Source of the DNA: Dechloromonas denitrificans
GTDB taxonomy: Bacteria > Pseudomonadota > Gammaproteobacteria > Burkholderiales > Rhodocyclaceae
Assembly: GCF_020510685.1 (NCBI RefSeq)
Contig: NZ_CP075185.1
Location: forward strand, 1,302,001-1,366,000
Length of the DNA: 64,000 bases
Direction: 5' to 3'
Shown: in pieces, positions 35,211-44,867 of the stretch
Position numbering within the stretch: the stretch's first letter is position 1
How the letters are laid out: each line of letters starts with the position of its first letter
The notes under the pieces: model-generated
Seen by the model: the letters and a program-made list of their open reading frames with translations, nothing else
What the model was told of the DNA's origin: nothing
Database searches by the model: none
Program-made: the position numbers and the translations under genes

Positions 35211-35452
35211 TGGAAAGAAAAGACTACGAACGCCTGCGTTGGCGCTGTATCCGTCGCGGCCTGCTCGAGGTCGATATCGCGCTGACGCGCTTTCTCGACC
35301 AGCAGTTCGAGCAGCTGAACGAAGAGCAGCAGCAGGCGTTCGTGGAGCTTGCCGACATGGAGGATCATGACCTCTGGCACCTGATCAGCGGTCAGGCCGA
35401 GTGTGATGATCCCCGGTTGGAGCCAATCGTGGCAATGCTTCGTAAGAGTTGA
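35210..35452 (+). CDS. sdhE: FAD assembly factor SdhE
   Basis: An 80-residue helical protein that promotes covalent flavinylation of SdhA. The signature RGLLE (in IRRGLLEVD, about 12-17) and the WHLISGQAE ending are characteristic. ATG 35210 overlaps the sdhB stop (TGATG), so it is the last gene of the sdh operon. Confidence 0.96.
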   Translation: MERKDYERLRWRCIRRGLLEVDIALTRFLDQQFEQLNEEQQQAFVELADMEDHDLWHLISGQAECDDPRLEPIVAMLRKS

Positions 35453-35537
35453 GTAAGGTTGGCGTTTTAACTTAGGAACGTTGACCGCTTTTTTTGGCAG
35501 TGCAGTGATAACCAACACCTGAACAGGGAATAGAACC

Positions 35538-36836
35538 ATGACGACCGAACGCAAGGCAACTTTGACAATCGATGGACTGGCGCCCGTCGATTTCCCGATC
35601 ATGTCCCCGACGCACGGCAATGACTGCGTCGATATTCGTACGCTGGGCGGCAAGACCGGCTTGTTCACCTACGACTCCGGTTTCCTCTCCACCGCCAGCT
35701 GCAAGTCCACGATTACCTTCATCGACGGTGACAAAGGCGAGTTGCTGTATCGCGGTTACCCGATCGAACAACTGGCCGAAAACTGCAACTTCCTCGAAGT
35801 CACCTATCTGCTGAAGAATGGTGAGCTGCCGAACGCCAAGCAGAAGAGCGATTTCGAAACCACCATCAAGAAGCACACGATGGTGCATGAGCAACTGACC
35901 AAGTTCTTCTCCGGTTTCCGTCGCGATGCCCACCCGATGGCCGTGATGACCGGTGTGGTTGGCGCGCTGTCCGCCTTCTACCACGACGCGATGGACTTTT
36001 CCGATGCTGAACATCGCAATATCAGCTTCAATCGTCTGGTTGCCAAGCTGCCGACCATCGTCGCCATGGCTTACAAGTACAACACCGGCGCCCCGTTCAT
36101 GTATCCGGACAACGATCTGGACTACACCGCCAATTTCATGCGCATGATGTTCGGTAACCCGTGCGAGAAATACGCGCCGAATCCGGTGCTGGTCAATGCG
36201 CTCGACACCATTTTCACGCTGCACGCCGATCACGAGCAGAACGCCTCGACCTCGACGGTGCGCCTGGCTGGTTCCTCCGGTGCCAACCCGTTCGCCTGTA
36301 TCGCTGCCGGTATCGCTTGCCTGTGGGGCCCGGCGCACGGTGGGGCAAACGAAGCCTGTCTGCAGATGCTCGAACAGATCGGCGACGTTTCCCGTGTTGG
36401 CGAGTACATCAACCGCGCCAAGGACAAGAACGACTCCTTCAAGCTGATGGGTTTCGGTCACCGTGTCTACAAGAACTTCGATCCGCGTGCCAAGCTGATG
36501 CGCAAAGTTTGTTTCGAAGTCCTGTCCGAACTGGGCCTGGAAAACGATCGCCTGTTCAAGCTGGCCATGGAACTGGAAAAGATCGCTCTGGAAGATCCGT
36601 ACTTCGTCGAGAAGAAACTCTACCCGAACGTCGACTTCTACTCCGGCATCGTCCAGAAGGCGATCGGCATTCCGACCGAAATGTTCACCTGTATCTTCGC
36701 GCTGGCCCGTACGGTTGGCTGGATGACGCAGTGGGAAGAAATGATCACCGATCCGGAATACAAGATCGGCCGGCCGCGCCAGCTGTACATCGGCGCCGCC
36801 AAGCGCAACGTGGTACCGCTCGCCCAACGCGGCTAA
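35538..36836 (+). CDS. gltA: Citrate synthase, type II hexameric class
   Basis: A 432-residue enzyme condensing acetyl-CoA and oxaloacetate. The start ATG 35538 has AGGGAA upstream. Active-site regions are [23 protein letters not shown] and [15 protein letters not shown], and the catalytic Asp is in PNVDFYSG. The length is that of the NADH-sensitive proteobacterial class. A terminator follows, separating it from sucA; an 85-base gap separates it from sdhE. Confidence 0.98.
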   Translation: MTTERKATLTIDGLAPVDFPIMSPTHGNDCVDIRTLGGKTGLFTYDSGFLSTASCKSTITFIDGDKGELLYRGYPIEQLAENCNFLEVTYLLKNGELPNAKQKSDFETTIKKHTMVHEQLTKFFSGFRRDAHPMAVMTGVVGALSAFYHDAMDFSDAEHRNISFNRLVAKLPTIVAMAYKYNTGAPFMYPDNDLDYTANFMRMMFGNPCEKYAPNPVLVNALDTIFTLHADHEQNASTSTVRLAGSSGANPFACIAAGIACLWGPAHGGANEACLQMLEQIGDVSRVGEYINRAKDKNDSFKLMGFGHRVYKNFDPRAKLMRKVCFEVLSELGLENDRLFKLAMELEKIALEDPYFVEKKLYPNVDFYSGIVQKAIGIPTEMFTCIFALARTVGWMTQWEEMITDPEYKIGRPRQLYIGAAKRNVVPLAQRG

Positions 36837-36846
36837 GTTGAAAATC

Positions 36847-36871
36847 GGGCGGCCGTTTGGTCGCCCTTTTT
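36847..36871 (+). terminator. Intrinsic terminator of gltA
   Basis: GGGCGGCC (36847-36854) pairs with GGTCGCCC (36859-36866; one G-T wobble) around GTTT, followed by TTTTT. A second hairpin, GCGGAGT/ACTCCGC at 36878-36897, follows directly in the sucA leader. Confidence 0.8.
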
Positions 36872-36941
36872 CTACCTGCGGAGTTCTGTCACTCCGCGAC
36901 CCGCAGCTACCCAAAAAGACAACACCCTCAAGGGGACGCCA

Positions 36942-39773
36942 ATGACTACGATGAATCAACTGTTCGACAGCACGATGTTCTTCGGCGGCAATGCGCCGTT
37001 TGTTGAAGAACTGTACGAAAATTATCTCGACAATCCGACCGCTGTGCCGGCGGAGTGGCGTGATTATTTTGACCGCCTGGCCCAGATGCCCGGCTTTGTT
37101 GCTCGTGATGTGGCGCATGCGCCGGTCATTGCAGCCTTCGCCGAGCTGGCCAAGGATGGTGGTTTCCGTCCGGCTGCCGCGACTGGTGGCGACAACAAGA
37201 AACAATCCGCAGTGGGGCAGCTGGTTACTGCTTACCGCTCGATGGGTACCCGCTGGGCCGATCTCGATCCGCTGAAGCGCTTGCCGCGTCCGAAGATCGA
37301 AGAACTCGAACTGGGTTTTTACGGGTTTTCCGATGCCGATCTGAACCAGACCTTCAGTGTCGGTTCCCTGAAAGGCCTGCCGGACAACGCCAAGCTCGGC
37401 GACATTCTCGAAACGCTGAAACAAACCTATTGTGGTTCGGTCGGCATCGAGTACATGTACATGACCGAGTACACCGAAAAGCGCTGGTTACAGGAGCGTC
37501 TCGAGACCATCCGCTCGCGCCCGACCTATTCGGCCGACCAGAAGAAACGTATTCTCGAACGGCTGACCGCGGCCGAAACGCTGGAGCGTTACCTGCACAC
37601 CAAGTATGTCGGCCAGAAGCGTTTCTCGCTCGAAGGCGGTGAATCGCTGATCGTCGCCATGGACGAAACCATCCGGGCTGGCGGCAACTTCGGTGTTGAC
37701 GAAATCGTCATCGGCATGGCCCACCGCGGTCGTCTGAACGTGCTGGTCAATACGCTGGGCAAGGCCCCGTCCATGCTGTTCTCCGAATTCGAAGGCAAGA
37801 AGAAGAGCGATCTGTCGGCTGGCGACGTCAAGTACCACATGGGTTTCTCGTCCGACGTGTCGACGTCGACCGGCCCATGCCACCTGACGCTGGCTTTCAA
37901 CCCGTCGCACCTGGAAATCGTCAACCCGGTGGTCGAAGGCTCGGTTTACGCCCGTCAGGTTCGCCGTGGCCAAGGCAGCAAGTCCAAGGTCCTGCCAGTC
38001 ATTATCCACGGCGACTCGGCTGTTGCCGGCCAGGGCGTCAATCAGGAAATGCTCAATTTTGCGCAGACCCGCGGCTACGGCACGGGCGGCACGCTGCATA
38101 TCGTGGTGAACAACCAGATCGGTTTTACCACCAGCGACCCGCGCGACTATCGCTCCGGCCATTACTGTACCGACATCTTCAAGATGGCCGATGCGCCGAT
38201 CTTCCACGTCAATGGTGACGATCCGGAAGCAGTCGCGCTGGTCACCCAGCTTGCCGTCGAGTTCCGCCAGACCTTCAAGAAGGATGTCGTGATCGATATC
38301 CTGTGCTTCCGCAAGCTCGGCCACAACGAGCAGGACGAGCCGATGGTCACCCAGCCGCTGATGTACAAGAAGATCGCCAAGCATCCGGGCACCCGCAAGG
38401 TTTATGGCGACAAGCTGATTGCCGAAGGCGTGCTGCCGGCCGATGGTCCGGACCTGATGATCAAGGAGTACCGCGAACATCTGGACAAGGGCGAACTGTT
38501 GTACAACCCGGTGCTGGCCGGCTACAAGCATCCGAACATGATCGACTGGACGCCGTTCCTGCCGAAAAAATACATCGAAACCTGCGATACGACGGTGCCG
38601 ATGAAGGAGCTGCAGCGTCTTTCCCAGCGCCTGACGACCCTGCCTGAGGGTTTCACGCTGCACTCCCGTGTGAAGAAGATCGCCGAAGACCGCGCCGCGA
38701 TGGGCGAGGGCAAGCTGCCGGTTGACTGGGGCATGGCCGAAAATCTGGCGTACGCCTCGCTGCTGGTTTCCGGCTACGGTGTTCGCATCTCCGGTGAAGA
38801 CGTCGGCCGTGGCACTTTCTTCCACCGCCATGCGGCTTTCCACGACCAGAACCGCGAAAACTGGGACGAAGGCACCTACCTGCCGCTGCAGAACCTGCAG
38901 GAAAAGCAGGCCGGCTTCCAGTGCTTCGACTCGGTGCTGTCCGAAGAAGCTGTGCTCGCCTTCGATTACGGTTACGCCACCGCCAATCCGTACGAGCTGG
39001 TTATCTGGGAAGGCCAGTTTGGCGACTTCGCCAACGGCGCCCAAGTCGTCATCGACCAGTTCATTTCTTCCGGTGAGGCCAAGTGGGGTCGGGCCTGCGG
39101 CCTGGTCATGCTGTTGCCCCACGGTTACGAAGGTCAGGGTCCAGAGCACTCGTCGGCTCGCCTCGAACGCTACATGCAGGCCTGCGCCGAGATGAACATG
39201 GAAGTCTGCGTGCCGTCGAATGCCGCGCAGGTATTCCACATGCTGCGCCGTCAAGCCGTGCGTATGCAGCGCAAGCCGTTGATCGTCATGACGCCGAAGT
39301 CGCTGCTGCGCCACAAGGATGCCGCCTCATCGCTCGAAGAACTGGCCAACGGCGAGTTCCAGCGGGTTATCGGTGAAGTCGATGCGATTGACGCCAAGAA
39401 GGTCAAGCGCGTCATCCTCTGTTCCGGCAAAGTTTATTACGACCTGGTCGCCGCCCGTCGCGAGAAGAAGATCAGCGACATCGCCATCGTCCGTATCGAG
39501 CAGCTCTATCCCTTCCCGAAGGATTCTCTCGAGAAGGAAATGGCGAAGTATCCGAAAGCCAGCGAAGTCGTCTGGTGTCAGGAAGAGCCGCGCAACCAGG
39601 GCGCCTGGTACTGGTTCGCCTCGCGTCACCATCTTGACACTGCTTTGGGTGCCAAGAAGCTGCTGCTGGTCGCCCGTCCGGCATCGCCGTCGCCGGCTGT
39701 CGGTTACCTGGCCAAGCATAACGAGCAACAAAAGGCACTGATCGAGTCCGCACTGGGCAAGATCGAGTACTAA
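36942..39773 (+). CDS. sucA: 2-oxoglutarate dehydrogenase E1 component
   Basis: A 943-residue thiamine-diphosphate enzyme that decarboxylates 2-oxoglutarate. ATG 36942 is preceded by AAGGGG. Visible motifs are the N-terminal E2-binding segment YLDNPTAVPAEWRDYF, GMAHRGRLNVLVN, the ThDP motif region GDSAVAGQGVNQE through VNNQIGFTT, and HNEQDEPMVTQP. The C-terminal transketolase-like half has HGYEGQGPEHSSARLER. The length is normal for the family. Confidence 0.98.
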   Translation: MTTMNQLFDSTMFFGGNAPFVEELYENYLDNPTAVPAEWRDYFDRLAQMPGFVARDVAHAPVIAAFAELAKDGGFRPAAATGGDNKKQSAVGQLVTAYRSMGTRWADLDPLKRLPRPKIEELELGFYGFSDADLNQTFSVGSLKGLPDNAKLGDILETLKQTYCGSVGIEYMYMTEYTEKRWLQERLETIRSRPTYSADQKKRILERLTAAETLERYLHTKYVGQKRFSLEGGESLIVAMDETIRAGGNFGVDEIVIGMAHRGRLNVLVNTLGKAPSMLFSEFEGKKKSDLSAGDVKYHMGFSSDVSTSTGPCHLTLAFNPSHLEIVNPVVEGSVYARQVRRGQGSKSKVLPVIIHGDSAVAGQGVNQEMLNFAQTRGYGTGGTLHIVVNNQIGFTTSDPRDYRSGHYCTDIFKMADAPIFHVNGDDPEAVALVTQLAVEFRQTFKKDVVIDILCFRKLGHNEQDEPMVTQPLMYKKIAKHPGTRKVYGDKLIAEGVLPADGPDLMIKEYREHLDKGELLYNPVLAGYKHPNMIDWTPFLPKKYIETCDTTVPMKELQRLSQRLTTLPEGFTLHSRVKKIAEDRAAMGEGKLPVDWGMAENLAYASLLVSGYGVRISGEDVGRGTFFHRHAAFHDQNRENWDEGTYLPLQNLQEKQAGFQCFDSVLSEEAVLAFDYGYATANPYELVIWEGQFGDFANGAQVVIDQFISSGEAKWGRACGLVMLLPHGYEGQGPEHSSARLERYMQACAEMNMEVCVPSNAAQVFHMLRRQAVRMQRKPLIVMTPKSLLRHKDAASSLEELANGEFQRVIGEVDAIDAKKVKRVILCSGKVYYDLVAARREKKISDIAIVRIEQLYPFPKDSLEKEMAKYPKASEVVWCQEEPRNQGAWYWFASRHHLDTALGAKKLLLVARPASPSPAVGYLAKHNEQQKALIESALGKIEY

Positions 39774-39797
39774 TAACTAAAGCAGAGTGGAGTCACT

Positions 39798-41033
39798 ATG
39801 ATCATCGAAGTACAAGTTCCGCAACTGTCCGAATCCGTTGCCGAAGGCACGCTGGCCTCGTGGAAAAAGAAAATCGGCGATGCCGTTGCTCGCGACGAAA
39901 TCCTCATCGATATCGAGACCGACAAGGTTGTCCTCGAAGTTCCGTCGCCGGGTGCTGGCGTGCTGGTCGAGATCGTCAAGGCGGACGGCGAGACGGTCGT
40001 CTCCGGCGAACTGATTGCCCGCATCGATACCGAAGCCAAGGCTGGTGCAACCGCCCCGGCGGCTGAAGCGCCGAAGGCCGCGGCCACCGCAACTGCTCCG
40101 GCAGCGGCTGCTGCTGCGCCGGCCGGTACGGCCAGCCCGTCGGCCCGCAAGATCCTTGACGAAAAGGGTGTTGCCGCCGCCGATGTCACCGGTTCCGGCC
40201 GTGGCGGCCGGGTCACTAAGGAAGATGCCGTGGCTGCCCAGCCGAAATCTGCCGCGCCGTCTGGCCCGGTCGTCGCAGCAACTGCCGCTACGGTAGCCCT
40301 GCCGACCCCGGCAACCGGTGTCGATACCGGCCCGCGCACCGAACAGCGCGTCCCGATGTCGCGTCTGCGCGCCCGCATCGCCGAACGCCTGCTGCAGTCG
40401 CAGGCGACCAACGCCATCCTGACCACGTTCAACGAAGTGAACATGGGCCCGATCATGGCGCTGCGCAAGCAATATGGCGAGAAGTTCGAGAAGGCCCACG
40501 GCGTTCGCCTCGGCTTCATGGGTTTCTTCGTCAAGGCTGCCTGCGCCGCCCTGCAGAAGTTCCCGGTTCTCAACGCTTCGGTCGACGGCAATGACGTGGT
40601 CTATCACGGCTACATCGACATCGGTATCGCGGTCGGTTCGCCGCGCGGCCTGGTCGTGCCGATCATCCGCAATGCCGACCAGATGAGCATCGCCGAAATC
40701 GAGAAGAAGATTGCCGAATTCGGCGCCAAGGCCAAGGATGGCAAGCTGTCCATCGAAGACCTGACCGGCGGCACGTTCTCGATCTCCAACGGTGGCATCT
40801 TTGGTTCGATGATGTCGACGCCGATCATCAATCCGCCGCAATCCGCGATCCTCGGCATTCATGCCACCAAGGACCGGGCGATGGTTGAAAACGGTCAGGT
40901 TGTCGTCCGCCCGATCAACTATCTCGCGATGTCCTACGACCACCGCATCATCGACGGCCGCGAAGCCGTGCTTGGTCTGGTGACCATGAAGGAAGCGCTG
41001 GAAGATCCGTCGCGCCTGCTCCTCGGCGTCTAA
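39798..41033 (+). CDS. sucB: Dihydrolipoyllysine succinyltransferase (E2)
   Basis: A 411-residue core subunit of the 2-oxoglutarate dehydrogenase complex. Domains are: lipoyl domain (1-77) with lipoyl-Lys in [10 protein letters not shown]; an Ala/Pro linker; E3-binding domain (about 110-150) with [10 protein letters not shown] and [12 protein letters not shown]; and a catalytic domain ending in [13 protein letters not shown] with the active His and Asp. It follows sucA by 24 bases with GGAG as ribosome-binding site. Confidence 0.98.
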   Translation: MIIEVQVPQLSESVAEGTLASWKKKIGDAVARDEILIDIETDKVVLEVPSPGAGVLVEIVKADGETVVSGELIARIDTEAKAGATAPAAEAPKAAATATAPAAAAAAPAGTASPSARKILDEKGVAAADVTGSGRGGRVTKEDAVAAQPKSAAPSGPVVAATAATVALPTPATGVDTGPRTEQRVPMSRLRARIAERLLQSQATNAILTTFNEVNMGPIMALRKQYGEKFEKAHGVRLGFMGFFVKAACAALQKFPVLNASVDGNDVVYHGYIDIGIAVGSPRGLVVPIIRNADQMSIAEIEKKIAEFGAKAKDGKLSIEDLTGGTFSISNGGIFGSMMSTPIINPPQSAILGIHATKDRAMVENGQVVVRPINYLAMSYDHRIIDGREAVLGLVTMKEALEDPSRLLLGV

Positions 41034-41045
41034 TCATTCTGCGCC

Positions 41046-41078
41046 GGCGCCAGTTCCCGGAGGGGACTGGCGCCTTTT
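41046..41078 (+). terminator. Strong hairpin between sucB and lpd
   Basis: A 13-bp stem (41046-41058 with 41062-41074, one G-T pair) and a 3-base loop GGA is followed by only four T residues. It sits in the 72-base gap between sucB and lpd and probably reduces but does not abolish read-through. Confidence 0.75.
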
Positions 41079-41105
41079 GCACATCTGAGATCTGAAAGGA
41101 TATTC

Positions 41106-42530
41106 ATGTCCAAGCAATTCGACGTCCTCGTCATTGGTGGTGGCCCCGGTGGTTATGTCGCGGCGATCCGCGCTGCCCAACTCGGTTTTGCTACCGCCTG
41201 CTGCGAATCCAATCCCTATGCCGATCCGAAGGGCGAACCGCGCCTCGGCGGCACCTGCCTGAACGTCGGCTGCATTCCGTCGAAGGCGCTGCTCCATACC
41301 TCGCACCTGTTCGAAGAAGCTGGTCACAGCTTTGAAGCCCAGGGCATCAAGGTCGGCAAGCCGAGCATCGACGTGCCGGTGATGAAGGGCCGCAAGGACA
41401 CCATCGTTACCCAGCTGACCTCCGGTATCAAGGGCCTGTTCAAGAAGAACAAGGTCACCATGCTGCCCGGCCATGGCTCATTCGTGGCCAAGGAAGGCGA
41501 TCTGTGGAAGGTCAAGGTTGGTGGCGAGGAAGTGCTGGCCAAGCAGGTCATCGTGGCGACCGGCTCGAAGCCCAGGCATCTGCCGAACGTCCCGGTCGAC
41601 CAGAAAATCGTCATGGACAACGAAGGCGCGCTGAATCAGGAATCCGTGCCGAAGAAGCTGGCCATTATCGGTGCCGGCGTTATCGGTCTGGAAATGGGGT
41701 CGGTGTGGCGGCGGGTTGGCGCGGAAGTGACCATTCTCGAAGCGATGCCTGACTTCCTGTCGTTTGCCGATCAGGATATCGCCAAGGAAGCGGCCAAGCT
41801 GTTTGGCAAGCAGGGTCTGAACATTCATACCGGCGTCAAGATTGGCGAGATCAAGACGACCAAGAAGGGCGTTTCGATTGCCTACGAAACCAAGGACGGC
41901 AAAGCTGAGAAGCTCGATGCCGATCGCCTGATCGTCTCGATTGGCCGGGTGCCCAATACCGACGGCCTGAATGCCGAAGCGGTCGGTCTGAAGCTCGATG
42001 GCCGCGGCTTTGTCGAGGTCGATGGCCACTGCAAGTCGAATCTGCCGGGTGTCTGGGCGGTCGGCGACGTGGTGCGCGGCCCGATGCTGGCCCACAAGGC
42101 GATGGAAGAGGGCGTCATGGTGGCCGAATTGATCGCCGGCCAGGCCGGTCACTGCAATTTCGACACCATTCCCGGCGTCATCTACACCGCGCCGGAAATC
42201 GCCTGGGTTGGCAAGAGTGAGCAGCAATTGAAGGCCGATGGCGTGGCCTACAAGGTCGGCAAGATCCCGTTCATGGCCAACGGCCGGGCGCTCGGCATGG
42301 GCGAACCGTCCGGCTTCGTCAAGATGCTGGCCTGTGCGCAGACCGACCGTATCCTCGGCGTCCATATCATCGGCGCGAATGCCTCCGAACTGATTTCCGA
42401 AGCCGTGGTGGCGATGGAATTCGGTGGTGCCTCGGAAGACCTGGCGCGCATCTGCCACGCTCACCCGACGCTGTCGGAAGCGGTGCACGAAGCCGCGCTG
42501 GCTTGCGACAAGCGTCCGCTGCACTTCTAA
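41106..42530 (+). CDS. lpdA: Dihydrolipoyl dehydrogenase (E3)
   Basis: A 474-residue FAD enzyme reoxidising lipoyl groups of the E2 core. N-terminal FAD motif [18 protein letters not shown], redox-active disulfide [19 protein letters not shown] motif [15 protein letters not shown], and C-terminal catalytic His-Glu in [16 protein letters not shown] 41106 has GAAAGGA upstream. It is the third gene of the sucAB-lpd group and is followed by a terminator. Confidence 0.97.
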   Translation: MSKQFDVLVIGGGPGGYVAAIRAAQLGFATACCESNPYADPKGEPRLGGTCLNVGCIPSKALLHTSHLFEEAGHSFEAQGIKVGKPSIDVPVMKGRKDTIVTQLTSGIKGLFKKNKVTMLPGHGSFVAKEGDLWKVKVGGEEVLAKQVIVATGSKPRHLPNVPVDQKIVMDNEGALNQESVPKKLAIIGAGVIGLEMGSVWRRVGAEVTILEAMPDFLSFADQDIAKEAAKLFGKQGLNIHTGVKIGEIKTTKKGVSIAYETKDGKAEKLDADRLIVSIGRVPNTDGLNAEAVGLKLDGRGFVEVDGHCKSNLPGVWAVGDVVRGPMLAHKAMEEGVMVAELIAGQAGHCNFDTIPGVIYTAPEIAWVGKSEQQLKADGVAYKVGKIPFMANGRALGMGEPSGFVKMLACAQTDRILGVHIIGANASELISEAVVAMEFGGASEDLARICHAHPTLSEAVHEAALACDKRPLHF

Positions 42531-42551
42531 GCACGACGTTCCAAGCCTTCA

Positions 42552-42582
42552 GGGCGGGTTGCGGCAACGCACCCGCCCTTTT
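42552..42582 (+). terminator. Intrinsic terminator after lpd
   Basis: GGGCGGGT(T)GCG (42552-42563) pairs with CGCACCCGCCC (42568-42578) with one bulged T and a GCAA loop, then TTTTATTTT. It closes the sucA-sucB-lpd unit. Confidence 0.85.
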
Positions 42583-42625
42583 ATTTTGCGACAATACATC
42601 TTTCGTTACCCCTGAATTGCCCCCG

Positions 42626-43744
42626 ATGCCCCATAGAAAACTCAATGTCGCCGCGCAGGGCATGCTCGACGCCTACAAGAATCTTCTCGATGCCCGCGGC
42701 TATATCGCCGATGCTGCCCAGCTGACGGCTGCCAGCGCCTTGCAGGACCTCTATACAAATCTGCTCTCGTTCAAGGTAAACCGCAGCAGTACCTTCAAAC
42801 GCCTGCTGACTCCGCCGAAGCCGCCGAAGGGCGTCTATTTCTGGGGCGGCGTCGGGCGCGGCAAGAGTTTCCTGATGGACTGCTTTTACGATTCCGTGCC
42901 TTATCGCCGGAAAAGACGCATTCATTTCCATGCCTTCATGCAGCAGATTCACCGTGACCTGGAGCAATACAAGGGCGAAGCCGACCCCGTCGTCAAGGTT
43001 GCCGAGCAAATCGCCCGCGAGGTCAGGCTGCTCTGTTTCGACGAATTCCACGTGTCCGACATCGCCGATGCGATGATCCTCGGCCGCCTGATGGAAGGCC
43101 TGTTCGCCAAGGGAGTGATCCTGGTCATGACCTCGAATTACCCGCCTGACCGGCTTTATCCGAACGGCCTGCATCGCGAGAGCTTTCTGCCGACCATTGC
43201 GCTGCTCAACACGCATCTCGATGTCTTCGAAGTCGAGGCCGGTGTCGACTATCGGCTGCGCGCCCTGGAGCAGGTCGAAATCTTTCACTACCCGGCCGAT
43301 GCGGCTGCCGAAAAGAAGATGTTCGAATACTTCCGCATGGTGGCCGGTGAGGATGGCAAGAAGGGCGGGCAGGTCGAAATCCTCGGCCGGAACGTCGAGA
43401 CGTTGCGCCGTGGGCATGGTGTGATCTGGTTCGATTTCCGGACCCTGTGCGGCGGCCCGCGCTCGCAGAACGATTACCTCGAAATCGCCCGGGCTTACCA
43501 TACGGTACTGCTCTCGCATATCCCGAGAATGACCCAGCATCAGGCCTCGGAAGCCCGCCGTTTCACCTGGCTGGTCGATGTCTTCTATGACCACAAGGTC
43601 AAGCTGATCGCCACCGCCGATTGCGCTCCCGAGGCGCTCTATACGGAAGGCACGCAGGCCAGCGAGTTTGCCCGCACGGTCAGCCGCCTGACCGAGATGC
43701 ATTCGAAGGAATATCTCGCTTTGCCGCACCTGACGACGGCGTGA
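42626..43744 (+). CDS. zapE: ZapE/AFG1-family ATPase
   Basis: A 372-residue P-loop ATPase. In E. coli ZapE affects Z-ring stability; mitochondrial AFG1/LACE1 relatives act in protein quality control. Walker A is GGVGRGKSF, Walker B is RLLCFDEFHVSDIADAM, and sensor region VMTSNYPPDRLYPNGLHR is diagnostic. ATG 42626 follows CCCCG with no clear ribosome-binding site. It lies after the lpd terminator and probably has its own promoter in the 95-base gap. Confidence 0.94.
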   Translation: MPHRKLNVAAQGMLDAYKNLLDARGYIADAAQLTAASALQDLYTNLLSFKVNRSSTFKRLLTPPKPPKGVYFWGGVGRGKSFLMDCFYDSVPYRRKRRIHFHAFMQQIHRDLEQYKGEADPVVKVAEQIAREVRLLCFDEFHVSDIADAMILGRLMEGLFAKGVILVMTSNYPPDRLYPNGLHRESFLPTIALLNTHLDVFEVEAGVDYRLRALEQVEIFHYPADAAAEKKMFEYFRMVAGEDGKKGGQVEILGRNVETLRRGHGVIWFDFRTLCGGPRSQNDYLEIARAYHTVLLSHIPRMTQHQASEARRFTWLVDVFYDHKVKLIATADCAPEALYTEGTQASEFARTVSRLTEMHSKEYLALPHLTTA

Positions 43745-43754
43745 GGAGTTACCG

Positions 43755-44558
43755 ATGAAATTCGCCCTGAAAATGCTGTTGTCCGCCGCCATCGCGCTGT
43801 GGGTCGGCTTGGTCGCCGCCCAGCAACTGGAAGTCATCGAACTAAAGAGCCAGACCGTCGACCAGGTATTGCCTATCCTGCTGCCGCTGGTCGAGCCGGG
43901 TGGGACGCTGAGCGGGACGAACAACCAGCTCTTTCTGCGCGCTTCGCCGAGGAACCGGGCCGAGATCAAGCGGGCGCTGGCGGCGATCGACAAGCCGACG
44001 CGGCGGCTGATCATCCGCGTCGCTGAAAACCGGCAAGCCGAGGATGCCGAGCGCGGTGCAGCGGCCAGTGGGCAGGTGGTACTCGGCAGCACGCGCCGTT
44101 CGAATGTCGAAGCACGCGTCTGGGACACCAAGAGCGTCAGAGGCGATAGTGCCGGGCAAATGGTGCAGACTGTCGAAGGCGGCGAGGCCTTCATCCAGAT
44201 TGGCCGCTCGCTACCGATTCCGATGCGTCAGGTGGTGATCGGTCCCGGTGGCGCGGTGATCAACGAGACCGTGCTCTACCGCGATGTCGGGCGCGGGTTT
44301 TACGCGACGCCGCGCTTGAACGGCAATCGGGTGACCCTCGATATTACCCAGCAGGCCGACCGCCCGGCGGGCTACGGCCGGGGTACTATCGATACCCAGC
44401 GCTTGTCGACCACCGTTTCCGGTCGGCTCGGCGAATGGATCGAACTGGGTGGTGGCGGCCGCCAGGCAACCGGCAAGCAGAGCGGAACGCTCAGCCTGTC
44501 AACGAGCGATGCCCGCGACAATCGCTCAATCTGGCTCATGGTGGAGGAAGTGGAGTGA
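43755..44558 (+). CDS. Exported protein with secretin N-domain-like region
   Basis: A 267-residue protein with a signal peptide (cleavage after LVAAQ, about 22). Residues about 25-95 resemble the short N-domain of type II/III secretins (LEVIELKSQTVDQVLPILLPLVEPGGTLSGTNNQ and IKRALAAIDKP). The rest is beta-rich and includes GEAFIQIGRSLPIP. It lacks the full secretin pore domain, and no pilus or secretion genes are near. GGAG precedes ATG 43755, ten bases after zapE. The function is unknown. Confidence 0.8.
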   Translation: MKFALKMLLSAAIALWVGLVAAQQLEVIELKSQTVDQVLPILLPLVEPGGTLSGTNNQLFLRASPRNRAEIKRALAAIDKPTRRLIIRVAENRQAEDAERGAAASGQVVLGSTRRSNVEARVWDTKSVRGDSAGQMVQTVEGGEAFIQIGRSLPIPMRQVVIGPGGAVINETVLYRDVGRGFYATPRLNGNRVTLDITQQADRPAGYGRGTIDTQRLSTTVSGRLGEWIELGGGGRQATGKQSGTLSLSTSDARDNRSIWLMVEEVE

Positions 44559-44800
44559 ATAATCTGAAACGTCACATCGGACAAAAAGTGGCGCTGGTCG
44601 CGGCGGTTTTTTGTGCCGTGCTGGCCCTGCCGGTTTTCGGTGTTTTTTTCTGGCTGTGGCGCGAGCGCGGTCTGACCGACACGTGGACGCCGAGTGCGCT
44701 GACCACGGTTATCTTCCTTGGCTTCTGCGCCATCGTGCTCTACGTGGTGAGCCGGCCGCAGCCGCCATTGCCGGCGTCGAACGGCGCGGTCGACGGCTGA
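44555..44800 (+). CDS. Small two-helix membrane protein
   Basis: An 81-residue protein starting at GTG 44555, which overlaps the TGA of the secretin-like gene (GTGA). Two hydrophobic helices (about 13-33 and 47-65) are joined by a short charged loop WRERGLTDTW. The C-terminus is Pro-rich. No family recognised. Coupling to the preceding gene suggests a shared role in the envelope. Confidence 0.7.
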   Translation: MNNLKRHIGQKVALVAAVFCAVLALPVFGVFFWLWRERGLTDTWTPSALTTVIFLGFCAIVLYVVSRPQPPLPASNGAVDG

Positions 44801-44816
44801 AATAATTCGAGTTGCA

Positions 44817-44851
44817 AAAACAAAACCCGGCGCCAGGCCGGGTTTTGTTTT
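44817..44851. terminator. Bidirectional terminator between convergent genes
   Basis: AAAACAAAACCCGGC (44817-44831) pairs perfectly with GCCGGGTTTTGTTTT (44837-44851) around a 5-base loop, giving A/T-rich flanks on both strands. It serves the plus-strand small membrane gene and the minus-strand metY. Confidence 0.92.
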
Positions 44852-44867
44852 GTGCGGTGCTGAAAGA

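Noticed and set aside
35478..35537. A promoter upstream of gltA from TTGACC at 35481
   Set aside because: The only -10-like hexamer is about 20 bases away and weak; spacing is outside the usual range.
35472..37424. A 650-codon minus-strand frame across gltA and the start of sucA
   Set aside because: It spans two real plus-strand genes and a terminator; nothing in its translation looks like a protein family.
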